64,000 bases of DNA from Phormidium sp. FACHB-1136 (GTDB taxonomy: Bacteria > Cyanobacteriota > Cyanobacteriia > Phormidesmidales > Phormidesmidaceae). The stretch is taken from positions 1-64,000 of the forward strand of contig NZ_JACJRS010000018.1 of assembly GCF_014697375.1 (NCBI RefSeq), given 5' to 3'. Under the pieces are notes generated by a model that worked only from the letters and a program-made list of their open reading frames with translations, had not been told where the DNA came from and searched no databases. The translations under genes and the position numbers were made by a program. This document shows, piece by piece, positions 7,583 to 16,147 of this stretch; position 1 is the stretch's first letter; the number at the start of each line of letters is the position of its first letter.

Positions 7583-8563
7583 ATGATTGAAGTTGAGCAC
7601 CTCGGTAAAACCTATGGCTCCACCCCGGCCATTCGCGATGTCACCTTTGAGGCGCAGCCGGGGGAGATTCTAGGCTTTTTGGGGCCAAACGGGGCAGGCA
7701 AAACCACCACCATGCGAATTTTGTCGGGCTATCTGCCAGCCTCCGAAGGTACGGCCCGGATTGCGGGCTACGATGTCCACACCGATTCCATGGCGGTGCG
7801 CCAGCGGATTGGCTATTTGCCAGAGTCGCCGCCGCTGTATCCGCAGATGACAGTGGAGGGCTATTTGAACTTTGTCGCCAAAATTAAGGGTGTTCCGGCG
7901 GGAATGCGGCCCCAGCGGGCGCAAATCGCCATGGAGCGCTGCGGGTTGTTGGATCGGCGGACGACGCTGATTCGCAAGCTCTCGAAGGGCTATCGGCAGC
8001 GGGTGGGCATTGCCCAGGCCATCATCCACGACCCGCCTGTGATTATTTTGGACGAACCTACCGTGGGCCTGGATCCTCGCCAAATCAACGAAGTCCGTCA
8101 GTTGATCAAGAGCCTCGCCGGAAGCCATACCATCATCCTCTCCACCCACATTCTGCCGGAGGTGAGCATGACCTGCGACCGGGTGACGATCATCAACCGA
8201 GGTCAGGTGGTGGCGACGGATACGCCGGATAACCTGACGGCTCGCCTCGCCGGAGAAATGGCCTACGAGGTGGAAATTAAGGGCGACGTGAACCAGGCCC
8301 AACCCCTACTGACCCATTTGGCCGAGGTGCGCCAGGTGGAGATCCTCAGCCCCGATCATCTGCCGGAACATCATCATCGTTTGCGGGTGACGGGAAATCA
8401 GGACGCTGGCCTGGGCCAAGCCATTGCGGCCAGTCTCGTCCATGCGGGGCTGGAACTACACGAACTGCGCCGCCAGCAGGCCACCCTAGAGGACGTGTTC
8501 CTCAACCTGACCACCACCGAACCCAGTGCTCCCCCCGTGCCCTCCGTGGAGGCGACCCGATGA
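7583..8563 (+). CDS. ABC transporter ATP-binding protein (GldA-like)
   Basis: A 326-residue ABC ATPase of the ABC-2/CcmA-GldA class. Walker A is GFLGPNGAGKTTTMRILSG near residue 35, the Q-loop region IGYLPESPPLYPQM, the ABC signature LSKGYRQRVGIAQAI near residue 136, Walker B VIILDEPTVGLDP and the switch histidine in ILSTHILPEVS. A C-terminal extension of about 100 residues has the alternating pattern typical of this class. Its stop overlaps the start of the permease gene (ATGA), so the two are translationally coupled. With the permease and the GldG-like protein it forms an exporter of unknown substrate; in Bacteroidetes the homologous set is linked to gliding. Confidence 0.92.
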   Translation: MIEVEHLGKTYGSTPAIRDVTFEAQPGEILGFLGPNGAGKTTTMRILSGYLPASEGTARIAGYDVHTDSMAVRQRIGYLPESPPLYPQMTVEGYLNFVAKIKGVPAGMRPQRAQIAMERCGLLDRRTTLIRKLSKGYRQRVGIAQAIIHDPPVIILDEPTVGLDPRQINEVRQLIKSLAGSHTIILSTHILPEVSMTCDRVTIINRGQVVATDTPDNLTARLAGEMAYEVEIKGDVNQAQPLLTHLAEVRQVEILSPDHLPEHHHRLRVTGNQDAGLGQAIAASLVHAGLELHELRRQQATLEDVFLNLTTTEPSAPPVPSVEATR

Positions 8564-9396
8564 CTAACGCGAACCCGAATTTGAACAATCTCATCTTCAA
8601 AAACATCCTGGCCATCTACCAGCGGGAGCTACAAAGCTACTTCACCTCGCCCCTGTCCTACGTGATTGCGGCGGTGTTTTGGCTGCTGGGGGGCTTTTTT
8701 CTGGTGGCGATTTTGCTGGGGCCGCAGGGGCTGATTGCCCAATCGGCCATGGCCGACCAAGCGGCTCAGATGGGCATGGCCCCGCCGCCCCCCTTTGATG
8801 TGGCCTACGAATTCAACAAAGCCTACGTGGGCTTGCTGGGGTCGCTGTCGATGTTTGTGCTGCCAATGCTTTCCATGGGCCTCTACACCGACGAACGCAA
8901 GCAGGGCACCCTGGAGCTTTTGGCCACCTCTCCCTTGCCGAACTGGGCCGTCGCCCTGGGCAAACTGCTGGCGGTGGTGACGTTCTACATCGGTATGGTG
9001 CTGCCCCTGATGGTGAGCCAGTCTGTAGCCTTGGGGGCGGCGACTCCGGCAGTGGGGTCGGGGGGCTTTGTGCTCTCCTACGTGGGCCTGGTGCTGATGG
9101 CCGCCAGCCTGCTGGCGTTGGGCATGTTCGTCTCTTCTCTCACCGATAGCACCGTCCTAGCCGCGATTATGACCTTTGCCCTAATCTTGCTGCTGTGGCT
9201 GGTGGATGCCGTGGCCCAGGGGTTACCCGGTGCCCTGGGGGAAGCCTTCAGCCATCTCTCCCTACTGCGCCACTTCACCACCTTCACCGAAGGCGTGTTC
9301 GACTCCAGCAGTCTGGTGCTGTTTCTGTCCTTCATCGTCCTCGGCATTTTTCTCACCGCCCAATCCGTCGAAGCCCTCCGGTTCCAACGCTCCTAG
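8560..9396 (+). CDS. ABC-2 type permease (GldF-like)
   Basis: A 278-residue membrane protein with about six hydrophobic helices (for example PLSYVIAAVFWLLGGFFLVA, GSLSMFVLPMLSMGLY, GMVLPLMVSQSVALGA, VLAAIMTFALILLLWLVDAV, LVLFLSFIVLGIFLTAQSVE). An N-terminal cytoplasmic helix IYQRELQSYF and the DERKQGTLELLATSPLPNW segment after the second helix are hallmarks of ABC-2 permeases. It is the membrane partner of the upstream ATPase, with overlapping stop and start. The next gene of the set begins only after a 303-base insertion of repeat DNA. Confidence 0.9.
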   Translation: MTNANPNLNNLIFKNILAIYQRELQSYFTSPLSYVIAAVFWLLGGFFLVAILLGPQGLIAQSAMADQAAQMGMAPPPPFDVAYEFNKAYVGLLGSLSMFVLPMLSMGLYTDERKQGTLELLATSPLPNWAVALGKLLAVVTFYIGMVLPLMVSQSVALGAATPAVGSGGFVLSYVGLVLMAASLLALGMFVSSLTDSTVLAAIMTFALILLLWLVDAVAQGLPGALGEAFSHLSLLRHFTTFTEGVFDSSSLVLFLSFIVLGIFLTAQSVEALRFQRS

Positions 9397-9397
9397 A

Positions 9398-9650
9398 CCC
9401 TCACCCCCAGCCCCTCTCCCCAAGGGAGAGGGGAGCCGGAAGTTCTGCAAAGTCCCTCTCTCACTGGGCTACTGCTGATGTACATCTTGTTTTCACGCCG
9501 AAAGTCCTTGGAGATCCCCCTAAATCCCCCTACCCTGCGGGAAGCCGCAAGCGTCTATAACAAGGGGGACTTTGACTCCGGCCCCCTCAAAGGAAAGTGC
9601 TCCTTCCAGTTCCCCCCTTCCCAAGGGGGGCTAGGGGGAATCCTCAAATG
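9398..9650. repeat. dispersed repeat A, fold-back copy inside the ABC operon
   Basis: It starts one base after the permease stop with CCCTCACCCCCAGCCCCTCT, continues through GGGCTACTGCTGATG, CATCTTGTTTTC and TCCTTGGAGATCCCCCTAAA, and ends with an inverted block (TTCCCCCCTTCCCAAGGGGG, GGGGGAATCC). The segment 9467-9530 matches the reverse complement of 38861-38925 at most positions. A further GC-rich piece (GCGGGAAGCCGC) interrupts the centre. An open frame runs through it into the GldG-like gene but is not coding-like. Confidence 0.75.
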
Positions 9651-9699
9651 CTTCGCTCTTTACAAACTTCCCCCAACCCGTCCCTTTTGGTGTAGCTCC

Positions 9700-11373
9700 A
9701 TGAACGTTAAGGTGGCCTATCAGAAGTATCTCAAGTACCTGGCTCTACCCGGCTTGGCCCTGGCTACGGCGGGCCTGATTGCGGGCTTTGTGGCGGGATG
9801 GACGCCCCTGCCCTCGGCCTTGCTGTTGGGCGGACTGGGGTTGATGGTGGTGGGCCTAGGCTTTAGCGAGTATGGCCGCAACCGCTTCTGGAGTCAGCGT
9901 TCCACCGAGGCGGGGGCCAATGCCCTGGTGTCGGTGCTGGCGGTGCTAGCGATTTTGGGACTGGTGAACTTCCTGGCGGTGCGCTACTCCAGTCGGGTAG
10001 ATCTGACCGAAAACCAGATTTTCACCCTGGCCCCAGAGTCTCAGCAGGTGGTGCAAGCCCTGGCCGAACCCACACGGGTGCTGGTGTTTGATCCCAACCA
10101 AAACCCCCAGGATCGGCAGCTTTTGGAGAGCTATCGGCGGGCGGGGAATAACTTCACCTTCGAGTTCGTCAATCCCTACGACAACCCCCGTTTAGCCCAG
10201 GACTTCAACGTTACCCAGCCGGGGATGGTGTTTGTGGAGCAGGGCGACACCCGCCGTCCCGTGCAGACCCTCACGCCCTCGGATCGGCTATCGGAACGCA
10301 CCCTTACCAATAGCTTGGCCCAGTTGGGTACCGAAAGCGCCCTGACCGCCTACTTCACCCAGGGCCACCAGGAATTTGCCATTGACGGCAGCGAAACCGG
10401 ATTTCTCCAAGCCGCCACCGCCCTAGGGGAAAAAGGCTTCACCGTGGAGCCGCTAGACTTTGCCAATACGGCGGCGGTTGTCCCGGAGGACGCCAGCGTG
10501 GTGATCGTAGCGGGGCCAGCGACGGAATTTTTTGACGCTGAAGTGGAAGCCCTCCAAACCTACCTAGATCGCGGCGGCAGCGTGATGCTGATGATTGACC
10601 CGCGCACCAACCCCAACCTGGATAGCCTGCTGGATCTCTGGGGTGTTACCCTCGATGACCGCATTGTGCTGGATACCTCCGGGACGGGGCAACTGGTCGG
10701 CCTTGGCCCCGCCGCCCCCTTGGTGACGGACTACGGCGACCACCCCATCACCCGCGACTTTGGCACAGGCCGATCCTTCTTTCCCCTGGTCCGGCCCGTC
10801 AACGTGGAAGAAGTGCCAGGGGTAACCGCTGTGTCGATCCTCAACAGCAACGCCCAAAGTCGTGCCGAAGCCCTCTCTGCGGAAGGAGAACTTCAGTTCG
10901 ACGAAAACGCGCCCCCCTCCGGCCCCTACAGCCTGGGCGTGGCCCTCAGCCGTCCGATTCGCGAAAACAACGGCAGTGACGATCCTGCGGCAGACTCCCC
11001 ATCGGCGGATTCCACCATCGAGGAGGGGGCTGAGGCCGAGACGGAGGGATCCGATCCCCTAGAGGATTTAGTGGATTCAAGTTCAGAGGAGGATCCTGTT
11101 AGCCAAGAAGCCCGCCTAGTGGTGATTGGCAATGCGTCTTTTGCCACCGATGGCCTGTTCGATCAGCAGCTCAACGGCGATGTGTTCCTCAACTCCGTGA
11201 GCTGGCTGGGCCAAGCCAACGACGCCACCCTCTCCATTCGCCCCCGCGAAGTCACCAACCGCCGCATTGTGATGACGGTGCAGCAACAAATCGGCCTAGG
11301 GGTGTTTGCCCTGCTGATTTTGCCCCTGGTGGGGATTATCCTGGCGGTGCTGCTCTGGCTGAAGCGGCGCTAA
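9700..11373 (+). CDS. GldG-like ABC-associated periplasmic/membrane protein
   Basis: A 557-residue protein. Three N-terminal membrane helices (LALPGLALATAGLIAGFVAG, SALLLGGLGLMVVGLGF, LVSVLAVLAILGLVNFLAV) are followed by VDLTENQIFTLAPESQQVVQ, the start of the GldG/ABC-type uncharacterised transport domain. Next comes an extracytoplasmic region with TAYFTQGHQEFAIDG and GGSVMLMIDPRTNPNLDSLL, an acidic low-complexity linker (about residues 420-465), the segment RLVVIGNASFATDGLFD, and a final helix GVFALLILPLVGIILAVLLW before basic residues. The ATG used follows the repeat; earlier in-frame starts lie within repeat DNA. It belongs functionally with the two preceding ABC genes. Confidence 0.88.
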   Translation: MNVKVAYQKYLKYLALPGLALATAGLIAGFVAGWTPLPSALLLGGLGLMVVGLGFSEYGRNRFWSQRSTEAGANALVSVLAVLAILGLVNFLAVRYSSRVDLTENQIFTLAPESQQVVQALAEPTRVLVFDPNQNPQDRQLLESYRRAGNNFTFEFVNPYDNPRLAQDFNVTQPGMVFVEQGDTRRPVQTLTPSDRLSERTLTNSLAQLGTESALTAYFTQGHQEFAIDGSETGFLQAATALGEKGFTVEPLDFANTAAVVPEDASVVIVAGPATEFFDAEVEALQTYLDRGGSVMLMIDPRTNPNLDSLLDLWGVTLDDRIVLDTSGTGQLVGLGPAAPLVTDYGDHPITRDFGTGRSFFPLVRPVNVEEVPGVTAVSILNSNAQSRAEALSAEGELQFDENAPPSGPYSLGVALSRPIRENNGSDDPAADSPSADSTIEEGAEAETEGSDPLEDLVDSSSEEDPVSQEARLVVIGNASFATDGLFDQQLNGDVFLNSVSWLGQANDATLSIRPREVTNRRIVMTVQQQIGLGVFALLILPLVGIILAVLLWLKRR

Positions 11374-11424
11374 CTCTGGTAGGGTGGGCACCGCCTACCA
11401 CCCGACTCTCCTTGGCTCGACAAT

Positions 11425-11484
11425 ACTGCATCCGGCTTGTTTGCCCCCAGCATCAGTGGCCGAGGAGACCTCACCCCTACGGTT
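11425..11484 (+). repeat. dispersed repeat B, copy 2
   Basis: CATCCGGCTTGTTTGCCCCC, then AGCATCAGTGGCCGAGGAGA and CCTCACCCCTACGG. It matches the reverse complement of 812-872 block by block, and its first half matches 56588-56636. It contains the small hairpin GAGGAGACCTC. Confidence 0.6.
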
Positions 11485-11519
11485 TGCTGGGCTGGGAATC
11501 GAGATTGTCCAATGTCAAG

Positions 11520-11545
11520 ATTGTCCAATATCGATATTGGACAAT
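11520..11545. promoter_or_regulatory. perfect 26-base palindrome
   Basis: The left half ATTGTCCAATATC is followed directly by its exact reverse complement. The ten bases ATTGTCCAAT also occur as a direct repeat just upstream (11504-11513). It lies between two convergent genes (GldG-like on plus, the 75-residue protein on minus), so it may be a bidirectional terminator, a recombination or protein-binding site, or a repeat. No T-run follows on either strand, which argues against a standard terminator. Confidence 0.5.
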
Positions 11546-11569
11546 TCGGATTGGGTAGAATCTCGATCC

Positions 11570-11797
11570 CTAAGCACCATGGACTTCCTCTGCGCCCCGT
11601 TCCAGCATGGCGTCCTGCACATGCCCCTGCTCATGGAGTTTGTTGGCCATGGCAAGGCGGGCCTTTTCCTCCACGGTGGAAGGGGCATCTTCATGGAGTT
11701 CTTCGGCGCTGCGTTCTAGCATGGCATCGTGGCGGAGTTCTTCCTGCTGGCGCTGCTGGGCCAAGAGTTCGCGGGCTTGTTCGGTTTGCTTATCCAT
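11570..11797 (-). CDS. small charged helical protein (75 aa), unknown
   Basis: A 75-residue, highly charged, probably all-helical cytosolic protein rich in Glu, Gln, Lys and Ala. It contains an internal near-repeat: HDAMLERSAEELHEDA and QDAMLERGAEEVHGA, two copies of DAMLERxAEExH about 37 residues apart. The start at 11797 is favoured because AGGAGA lies 6-7 bases upstream on the minus strand; a longer frame adds 61 unconvincing residues. No domain is recognised and no operon partner is adjacent. Confidence 0.65.
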   Translation of the reverse strand: MDKQTEQARELLAQQRQQEELRHDAMLERSAEELHEDAPSTVEEKARLAMANKLHEQGHVQDAMLERGAEEVHGA

Positions 11798-12135
11798 CGT
11801 CTTTTCTCCTAGGAGAGTCGCTTTTATTACTCTACCCACTGGCGCATGACCATCGCGCTCGATGACTCCAGCCTTAGGGGAGGCTATCCGCCCAATCCGC
11901 CCATTCGTCACCGACTTAAAACGTAGCCGTTGTAACAGGATTGGCTGTCGGAACAGGCCATGGATAGTGGATTGTTCCACCTGCTGAGGTCAAATTTCCC
12001 TGACAAACGACAGCGAACGTCTTTGTTTGTTAACCAGGGATCAAGGGTTGGATCGATAGGGTTGCCGATCAGCGGAACACTGGGGTTAGTGCCCTATCCG
12101 ACCCCACAATGGCCCTAACTCCCTGATTCCAACGC
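11798..12135. other. intergenic region, nothing recognised
   Basis: The 338 bases between the 75-residue protein and holB hold the ribosome-binding site of the former near 11800 and no other gene, repeat or strong hairpin that I can see. Confidence 0.4.
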
Positions 12136-13113
12136 CTAGCGGGTCAGGGTAGCTAGCTCCATAAACATCACCTCCCACACTAGACGGGGCTGCACAAATC
12201 GGCGTAGGTAGCCCTTGGCTTTTTCCAAGTGAGGTAGCCATTGGGCGCTTTCCACCGGGTACTGTTGCCAATACCAGTTCAGCAGGTAATCTAGCAGCCA
12301 TAGCTGGGATTCCGTATCCAATGCCTTCGCCACCTGACGCCCCTGATCGAGGGCGGCACGAAGGGTTTTGGGGGGCTGATGGAGAGCTTGGAGGAGGTCG
12401 GTGGGGATGGCTTGCAGTTGTTGGTAGGCGACGATGGCCTGTCCGGGGCTACCCTGGGCCATGGCGATTACCTGGGGCTGGTTGAGAACTTCAGCTTGCC
12501 CCGCCCGTTGTAGCACGGTGGTCAGGTCTGGGCTATTAAGCCGCTGAAAGGGAATCGTTTGGCAGCGGGAGACAAGGGTGGGTAGCAGGGCTTGGGGGCC
12601 GGGGGCTAGCAGGACAATGGTGGCCTGTCCGGGCTCTTCTAGGGTTTTCAGCAAGCCGTTGGCGGCTCCCTCGGCCATGGTTTCGGCGGCTTCTAGTACA
12701 ACCACACAGCGAGGGGATTCCAGCGGTGGACGGCTGAGAAACTGGGCAATCTGGCGCACTTGTTCGAGGCGAATCTGGGGCGCACTTTTGCGGGTAATGC
12801 CCTGTTCCGCAGCGGCAGAGGCGGGGACAAGGTTGCCCTGGTGCAAATAGGTCGGCTCTACCCACAGCAGGTCAGGATGGTTACGCTGGGTAATGCGGCG
12901 GCGCTGGTTAGGCGTTGGGTCTGGGCCTGTCAGGGTGGTGGGATCAGCGGCAAACAGCACCTCAGCCAAGCGTTCTGCGGCTAGCCGTCGCCCCACCCCA
13001 TTTGGCCCCGCAAACAGATAGGCCGGAGCCACCCGCCGCTGCCTCACCGCCCGCGCCAGGAGGGCAATGGCCGTATCTTGACCCACTAGGTCGCTAAAAA
13101 GGGCTTGTACCAT
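12136..13113 (-). CDS. holB: DNA polymerase III delta' subunit
   Basis: A 325-residue clamp-loader subunit. The N-terminus FSDLVGQDTAIALLARAVRQ leads to a P-loop AYLFAGPNGVGRRLAAERLA that keeps the fold but has R-R in place of the K-T/S of an active ATPase, as usual for delta'. Then come QIRLEQVRQIAQFLSRPP, VVLEAAETMAEGAANGLLKT and LEEPGQATIVLLAP, where the SRC motif appears as LPTLVSRCQTIPF. It works with tau/gamma and delta to load the sliding clamp. Its start lies inside the last codons of tmk (27-28 base overlap), so both belong to one operon. Confidence 0.92.
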   Translation of the reverse strand: MVQALFSDLVGQDTAIALLARAVRQRRVAPAYLFAGPNGVGRRLAAERLAEVLFAADPTTLTGPDPTPNQRRRITQRNHPDLLWVEPTYLHQGNLVPASAAAEQGITRKSAPQIRLEQVRQIAQFLSRPPLESPRCVVVLEAAETMAEGAANGLLKTLEEPGQATIVLLAPGPQALLPTLVSRCQTIPFQRLNSPDLTTVLQRAGQAEVLNQPQVIAMAQGSPGQAIVAYQQLQAIPTDLLQALHQPPKTLRAALDQGRQVAKALDTESQLWLLDYLLNWYWQQYPVESAQWLPHLEKAKGYLRRFVQPRLVWEVMFMELATLTR

Positions 13114-13769
13114 TGCGCCAAATCGTCATGAACGATGGTGTTGATCTGTGCCGCCACCGCATCGGCAGGCTGTGCCCCGTCAATGGTAGCCCGTCGCTCT
13201 GGAAATTGCTGGGCTAGGGTCTCAAAGCCCCGTTGCACCCGTTGGTGAAAGGCCAGTTCCGCCTGCTCCATGCGATCTTGAGAACCCCGCCGCTGTGCCC
13301 TGGCCAGCCCCTGCTCCACCCTCAGCTTCAGCCAAATCGTTAAATCCGGCACCAGCCCCGCCGTCGCCCCTTGGTTGAGGTCTCGAATTAGTCCCAAATC
13401 TAAGCCCCGACCATAGCCCTGGTAGGCCACGGTGGAATCGGTAAACCGATCACACAGTACCCAACTTCCCCTATCCAGGGCTGGCAAGATGATTTCTTCG
13501 ATGTGCTGAGCCCGGTCGGCGGCATAGAGCAACAGTTCCGCCCGTGGCGCAATCACCACATCATGGTGACTGTCCAGCAACAGCCGCCGCAACCCTAGCC
13601 CTAGGTTGGTGCCCCCCGGTTCGCGGGTGATGAGCAATTCGGGGATGATCCCCTGAGCTTGCAGGGCTTGAAAAGAAGCACTCTGGGCCAAGTTTTCCCG
13701 CAGCCGCTGGATCTGGGTGGACTTTCCACAGCCCTCCACCCCCTCAAACACAATCAATTTACCCCGCAT
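13086..13769 (-). CDS. tmk: thymidylate kinase
   Basis: A 227-residue dTMP kinase making dTDP. It shows the P-loop GKLIVFEGVEGCGKSTQIQR, the DR(F/Y) motif WVLCDRFTDSTVAYQGYGRG and the LID region around RVEQGLARAQRRGSQDRMEQ. The ATG at 13769 is preferred over a GTG three codons upstream because AGGTGG lies seven bases before it. It is followed by the overlapping holB gene. A 175-base gap separates it from pxcA upstream, so the two may be transcribed separately. Confidence 0.94.
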   Translation of the reverse strand: MRGKLIVFEGVEGCGKSTQIQRLRENLAQSASFQALQAQGIIPELLITREPGGTNLGLGLRRLLLDSHHDVVIAPRAELLLYAADRAQHIEEIILPALDRGSWVLCDRFTDSTVAYQGYGRGLDLGLIRDLNQGATAGLVPDLTIWLKLRVEQGLARAQRRGSQDRMEQAELAFHQRVQRGFETLAQQFPERRATIDGAQPADAVAAQINTIVHDDLAQWYKPFLAT

Positions 13770-13944
13770 CGTCACCACCTAACCGAAACCAAGAACATCC
13801 TGAGATTAGCCTACTTTTCCAATGTAGAGAATGGGAGAATCCCACTTTCGTAAAGTCATCGTCTACCCTACGGAAAGCAAGCTAGATTTCTCAATCCCTT
13901 CTCCAAAAAATAAGGAATAAGAGTCAGACACAAAGTCTCTTTTC

Positions 13945-15297
13945 CTACTCATTCATGTTTTTATAGGTGGCCACCGCCGAGGGCGAAATACGGTTGAGAT
14001 AGCGGAAAATCCAGTACTTAAACACCGTATCGAGAATCACCGGGAAGGTGGCGATAAACAGAAAGATAAATTCCCGATTCGCTGGAAAGCCCAAATGGCG
14101 AGATAGCCCTTCTAGTAGGACTTCCCATCCGTGGGGGGAGTGGAATCCTACAAAAATATCGGTAAACAAAATAATGATGAATGCTTTGGCACTGTCGCTG
14201 AGACCGTAGACGATTTCGTCCATAAAAGACTTCAGGTTGGCTACGTCCTGTTTGCGAGTGATCAACAGGAGGGCAAAGGCTCCCGCTGCGACCAGATCGG
14301 CAAAGATATTTTTAATAGCATCAGCACTGCGTTGGCGATATTCTTCCTCAATTTTTGTGGCCTTTTCCCGCACCTGTCGTTCGATATTCAGCTCCGATAA
14401 AGGGGGAGCCTTGCCAATCAGTACCTCAAATCGCAGCCGCTCCTCAAACTGTTGAAGTTCGTGGAGCGCCTCTTCCTCCATTTCCACATTCAGAAACACA
14501 TCGGCCTGCCGATCCTGGCGGAAGTGATCCACCACTGGCCCCACCAGAAAGGTTTTGGTGAACTGCTGGGTGAGTAGGGGCACAATCACCAGCAGTAGCA
14601 GAAAGCGAATGGCGGCGGTAGTTCTGGCCTTGGAGGTACGAAACTCTTGCACCACTTCCTCTTCGGCGTTGGGGTCGAGATCCTGACGAATCCGATCCAC
14701 CGTGCGCAGGATAGACCGAGGCAGCACGTTGACCCGATCCGAAAGACCTTCCCGACTGTCGCTGGGGGAGTCGATGGATCCGTTGGCTTGCCCCCGCGAT
14801 TGGTCGGCCTTAGCCCGCAACACTTGCGTAGACTGGGCCGAGGCAAGGCTACCATTGGCCCCCTCGGTGAGGGTAATCACGCGCTCTGGGGGAGTCTCCA
14901 GGGCGGCATAGCGGGCCAGCACCTCATCAATCAGCCGCAGTTTCCGAAACAGCACGGCCTGCCGATCCACCACATTCACCGCCAGTTCGTCGGCTTCGGG
15001 GGTTGATAAGTCCACTTCCATAATCCGGGCATCAGACACCCGGATCACCGTGCGACTGGTGCGAAACTCGGCCATGCGCACCTTAATCAGATTGAGGTAT
15101 TTCTTGAGTTCGGCCTGAAAATAGTCCATGGCGCTGTCGCCATAGCTGCCGTAACGCGCGGAGATGGGGTTGCCCCCAAAGTACTCCCGCTCAATGGCCT
15201 CAATCATCTGTGCCGCCTCGTAAGCCTGGTTAAGGGCTCGCTCAGGGGTGCGGAAAAACCACTGCTGGGCATTGCGAAAAAAGCCTGGAGTCTGCAT
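13945..15297 (-). CDS. pxcA: proton extrusion protein PxcA (CemA family)
   Basis: A 450-residue homologue of the chloroplast envelope protein CemA. In cyanobacteria PxcA supports light-induced proton extrusion and so inorganic carbon uptake and pH balance. The long N-terminal soluble half (about residues 1-225) contains PRSILRTVDRIRQDLDPNAE just before the conserved core. The C-terminal half has about four membrane helices, including AIRFLLLLVIVPLLTQQF, DLVAAGAFALLLITRKQ, AFIIILFTDIFVGFHSPHGW and EFIFLFIATFPVILDTVFKY, ending in WIFRYLNRISPSAVATYKNM, a family signature. It is found upstream of tmk-holB on the same strand. Confidence 0.94.
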   Translation of the reverse strand: MQTPGFFRNAQQWFFRTPERALNQAYEAAQMIEAIEREYFGGNPISARYGSYGDSAMDYFQAELKKYLNLIKVRMAEFRTSRTVIRVSDARIMEVDLSTPEADELAVNVVDRQAVLFRKLRLIDEVLARYAALETPPERVITLTEGANGSLASAQSTQVLRAKADQSRGQANGSIDSPSDSREGLSDRVNVLPRSILRTVDRIRQDLDPNAEEEVVQEFRTSKARTTAAIRFLLLLVIVPLLTQQFTKTFLVGPVVDHFRQDRQADVFLNVEMEEEALHELQQFEERLRFEVLIGKAPPLSELNIERQVREKATKIEEEYRQRSADAIKNIFADLVAAGAFALLLITRKQDVANLKSFMDEIVYGLSDSAKAFIIILFTDIFVGFHSPHGWEVLLEGLSRHLGFPANREFIFLFIATFPVILDTVFKYWIFRYLNRISPSAVATYKNMNE

Positions 15298-15467
15298 CAG
15301 CGGGCACAGGGGAAAGGATCGCGGTCTGGCTCTAAACCACAGGATAATACATCACTTCCCAGTGGCTCTAGAAGCGGGGATGGATCCCTCCTTCTAGGGC
15401 TTGTCAGTCCGCCCGCCTTTAACCGATCCTAGGAGGAACACTGCATCGATCCGGGAGGCCGCTGACC

Positions 15468-16025
15468 ATGTCCCAAGCTACCCCTGAAAACGGCTGGGTC
15501 AACACCACCGAAGGCCACAACCCAGCGGTGATCGCCAGGGCACGGCAAATTCTGGCGGGGACGATCTACGGCACCCTTGCCACCAGCCGCCCCGATGGCC
15601 TCCCTTGGGCCTCCCCAATCTTCTTCGGCTACGATGCCGCCTGGAACCTCTATTGGTCGTCAACCCTGGTGGCCCAGCATTCCCAGAACCTCTATGCTAA
15701 CCAGGGTCGTGCCGCCATCGCCATCTACAGCACCGACCGATCCGAGGGCCAAGGGCAGGGGCTTTACCTCTCAGGCACCGTTGCCGAGGTGGAGACCGCC
15801 GCCGTCGAAACGGTGATACCCTTACTTCTGCAACGATCTGCATCAGGACAACGCCGTACCGCCGCCGATTACCTCCCCCCCTCGCCCCGCCGTCTCTACC
15901 GCTTTCAGCCCCAGACCGTCTGGATCACCGGAGACCGCATCGCCCTCAGCGACACTATTCTGATCGACACCAAAATTCAGCTCGATTTGTCCAGTCTGAT
16001 CGCCACCCCCGACTCTGGCTCCTAA
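15468..16025 (+). CDS. pyridoxamine 5'-phosphate oxidase-fold protein
   Basis: A 185-residue protein with the split-barrel FMN-binding fold. ARQILAGTIYGTLATSRPDG and LPWASPIFFGYDAAWNLYWS followed by TLVAQHSQNLYANQGRAAIA are the first strands and phosphate-binding region. The C-terminus LYRFQPQTVWITGDRIALSD is typical of the small PPOX-like proteins. It is not the true PdxH, which is encoded at 39036. It probably binds FMN or a related cofactor; its substrate is unknown. The ATG has GGGAGG nine bases upstream. Confidence 0.85.
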   Translation: MSQATPENGWVNTTEGHNPAVIARARQILAGTIYGTLATSRPDGLPWASPIFFGYDAAWNLYWSSTLVAQHSQNLYANQGRAAIAIYSTDRSEGQGQGLYLSGTVAEVETAAVETVIPLLLQRSASGQRRTAADYLPPSPRRLYRFQPQTVWITGDRIALSDTILIDTKIQLDLSSLIATPDSGS

Positions 16026-16147
16026 CGGGAAATTCCGATGGCAGGGGCTTCATCCCGTTGCCTGTACCGCACCTAGCTGCAAGCTGCGCTATCGTCATCA
16101 ATCCCGTAGAGGACGTTTGAAACACAATTTGCTAGCAATGACAGGCG

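Noticed and set aside
6958-7590. 210-codon plus-strand frame over the START-like gene
   Set aside because: The minus-strand reading has conserved-looking motifs and a sensible start; the plus frame crosses a repeat tract and has none.
7670-8302. 210-codon minus-strand frame inside the ABC ATPase gene
   Set aside because: Antisense of Walker and signature motifs; no protein-like pattern.
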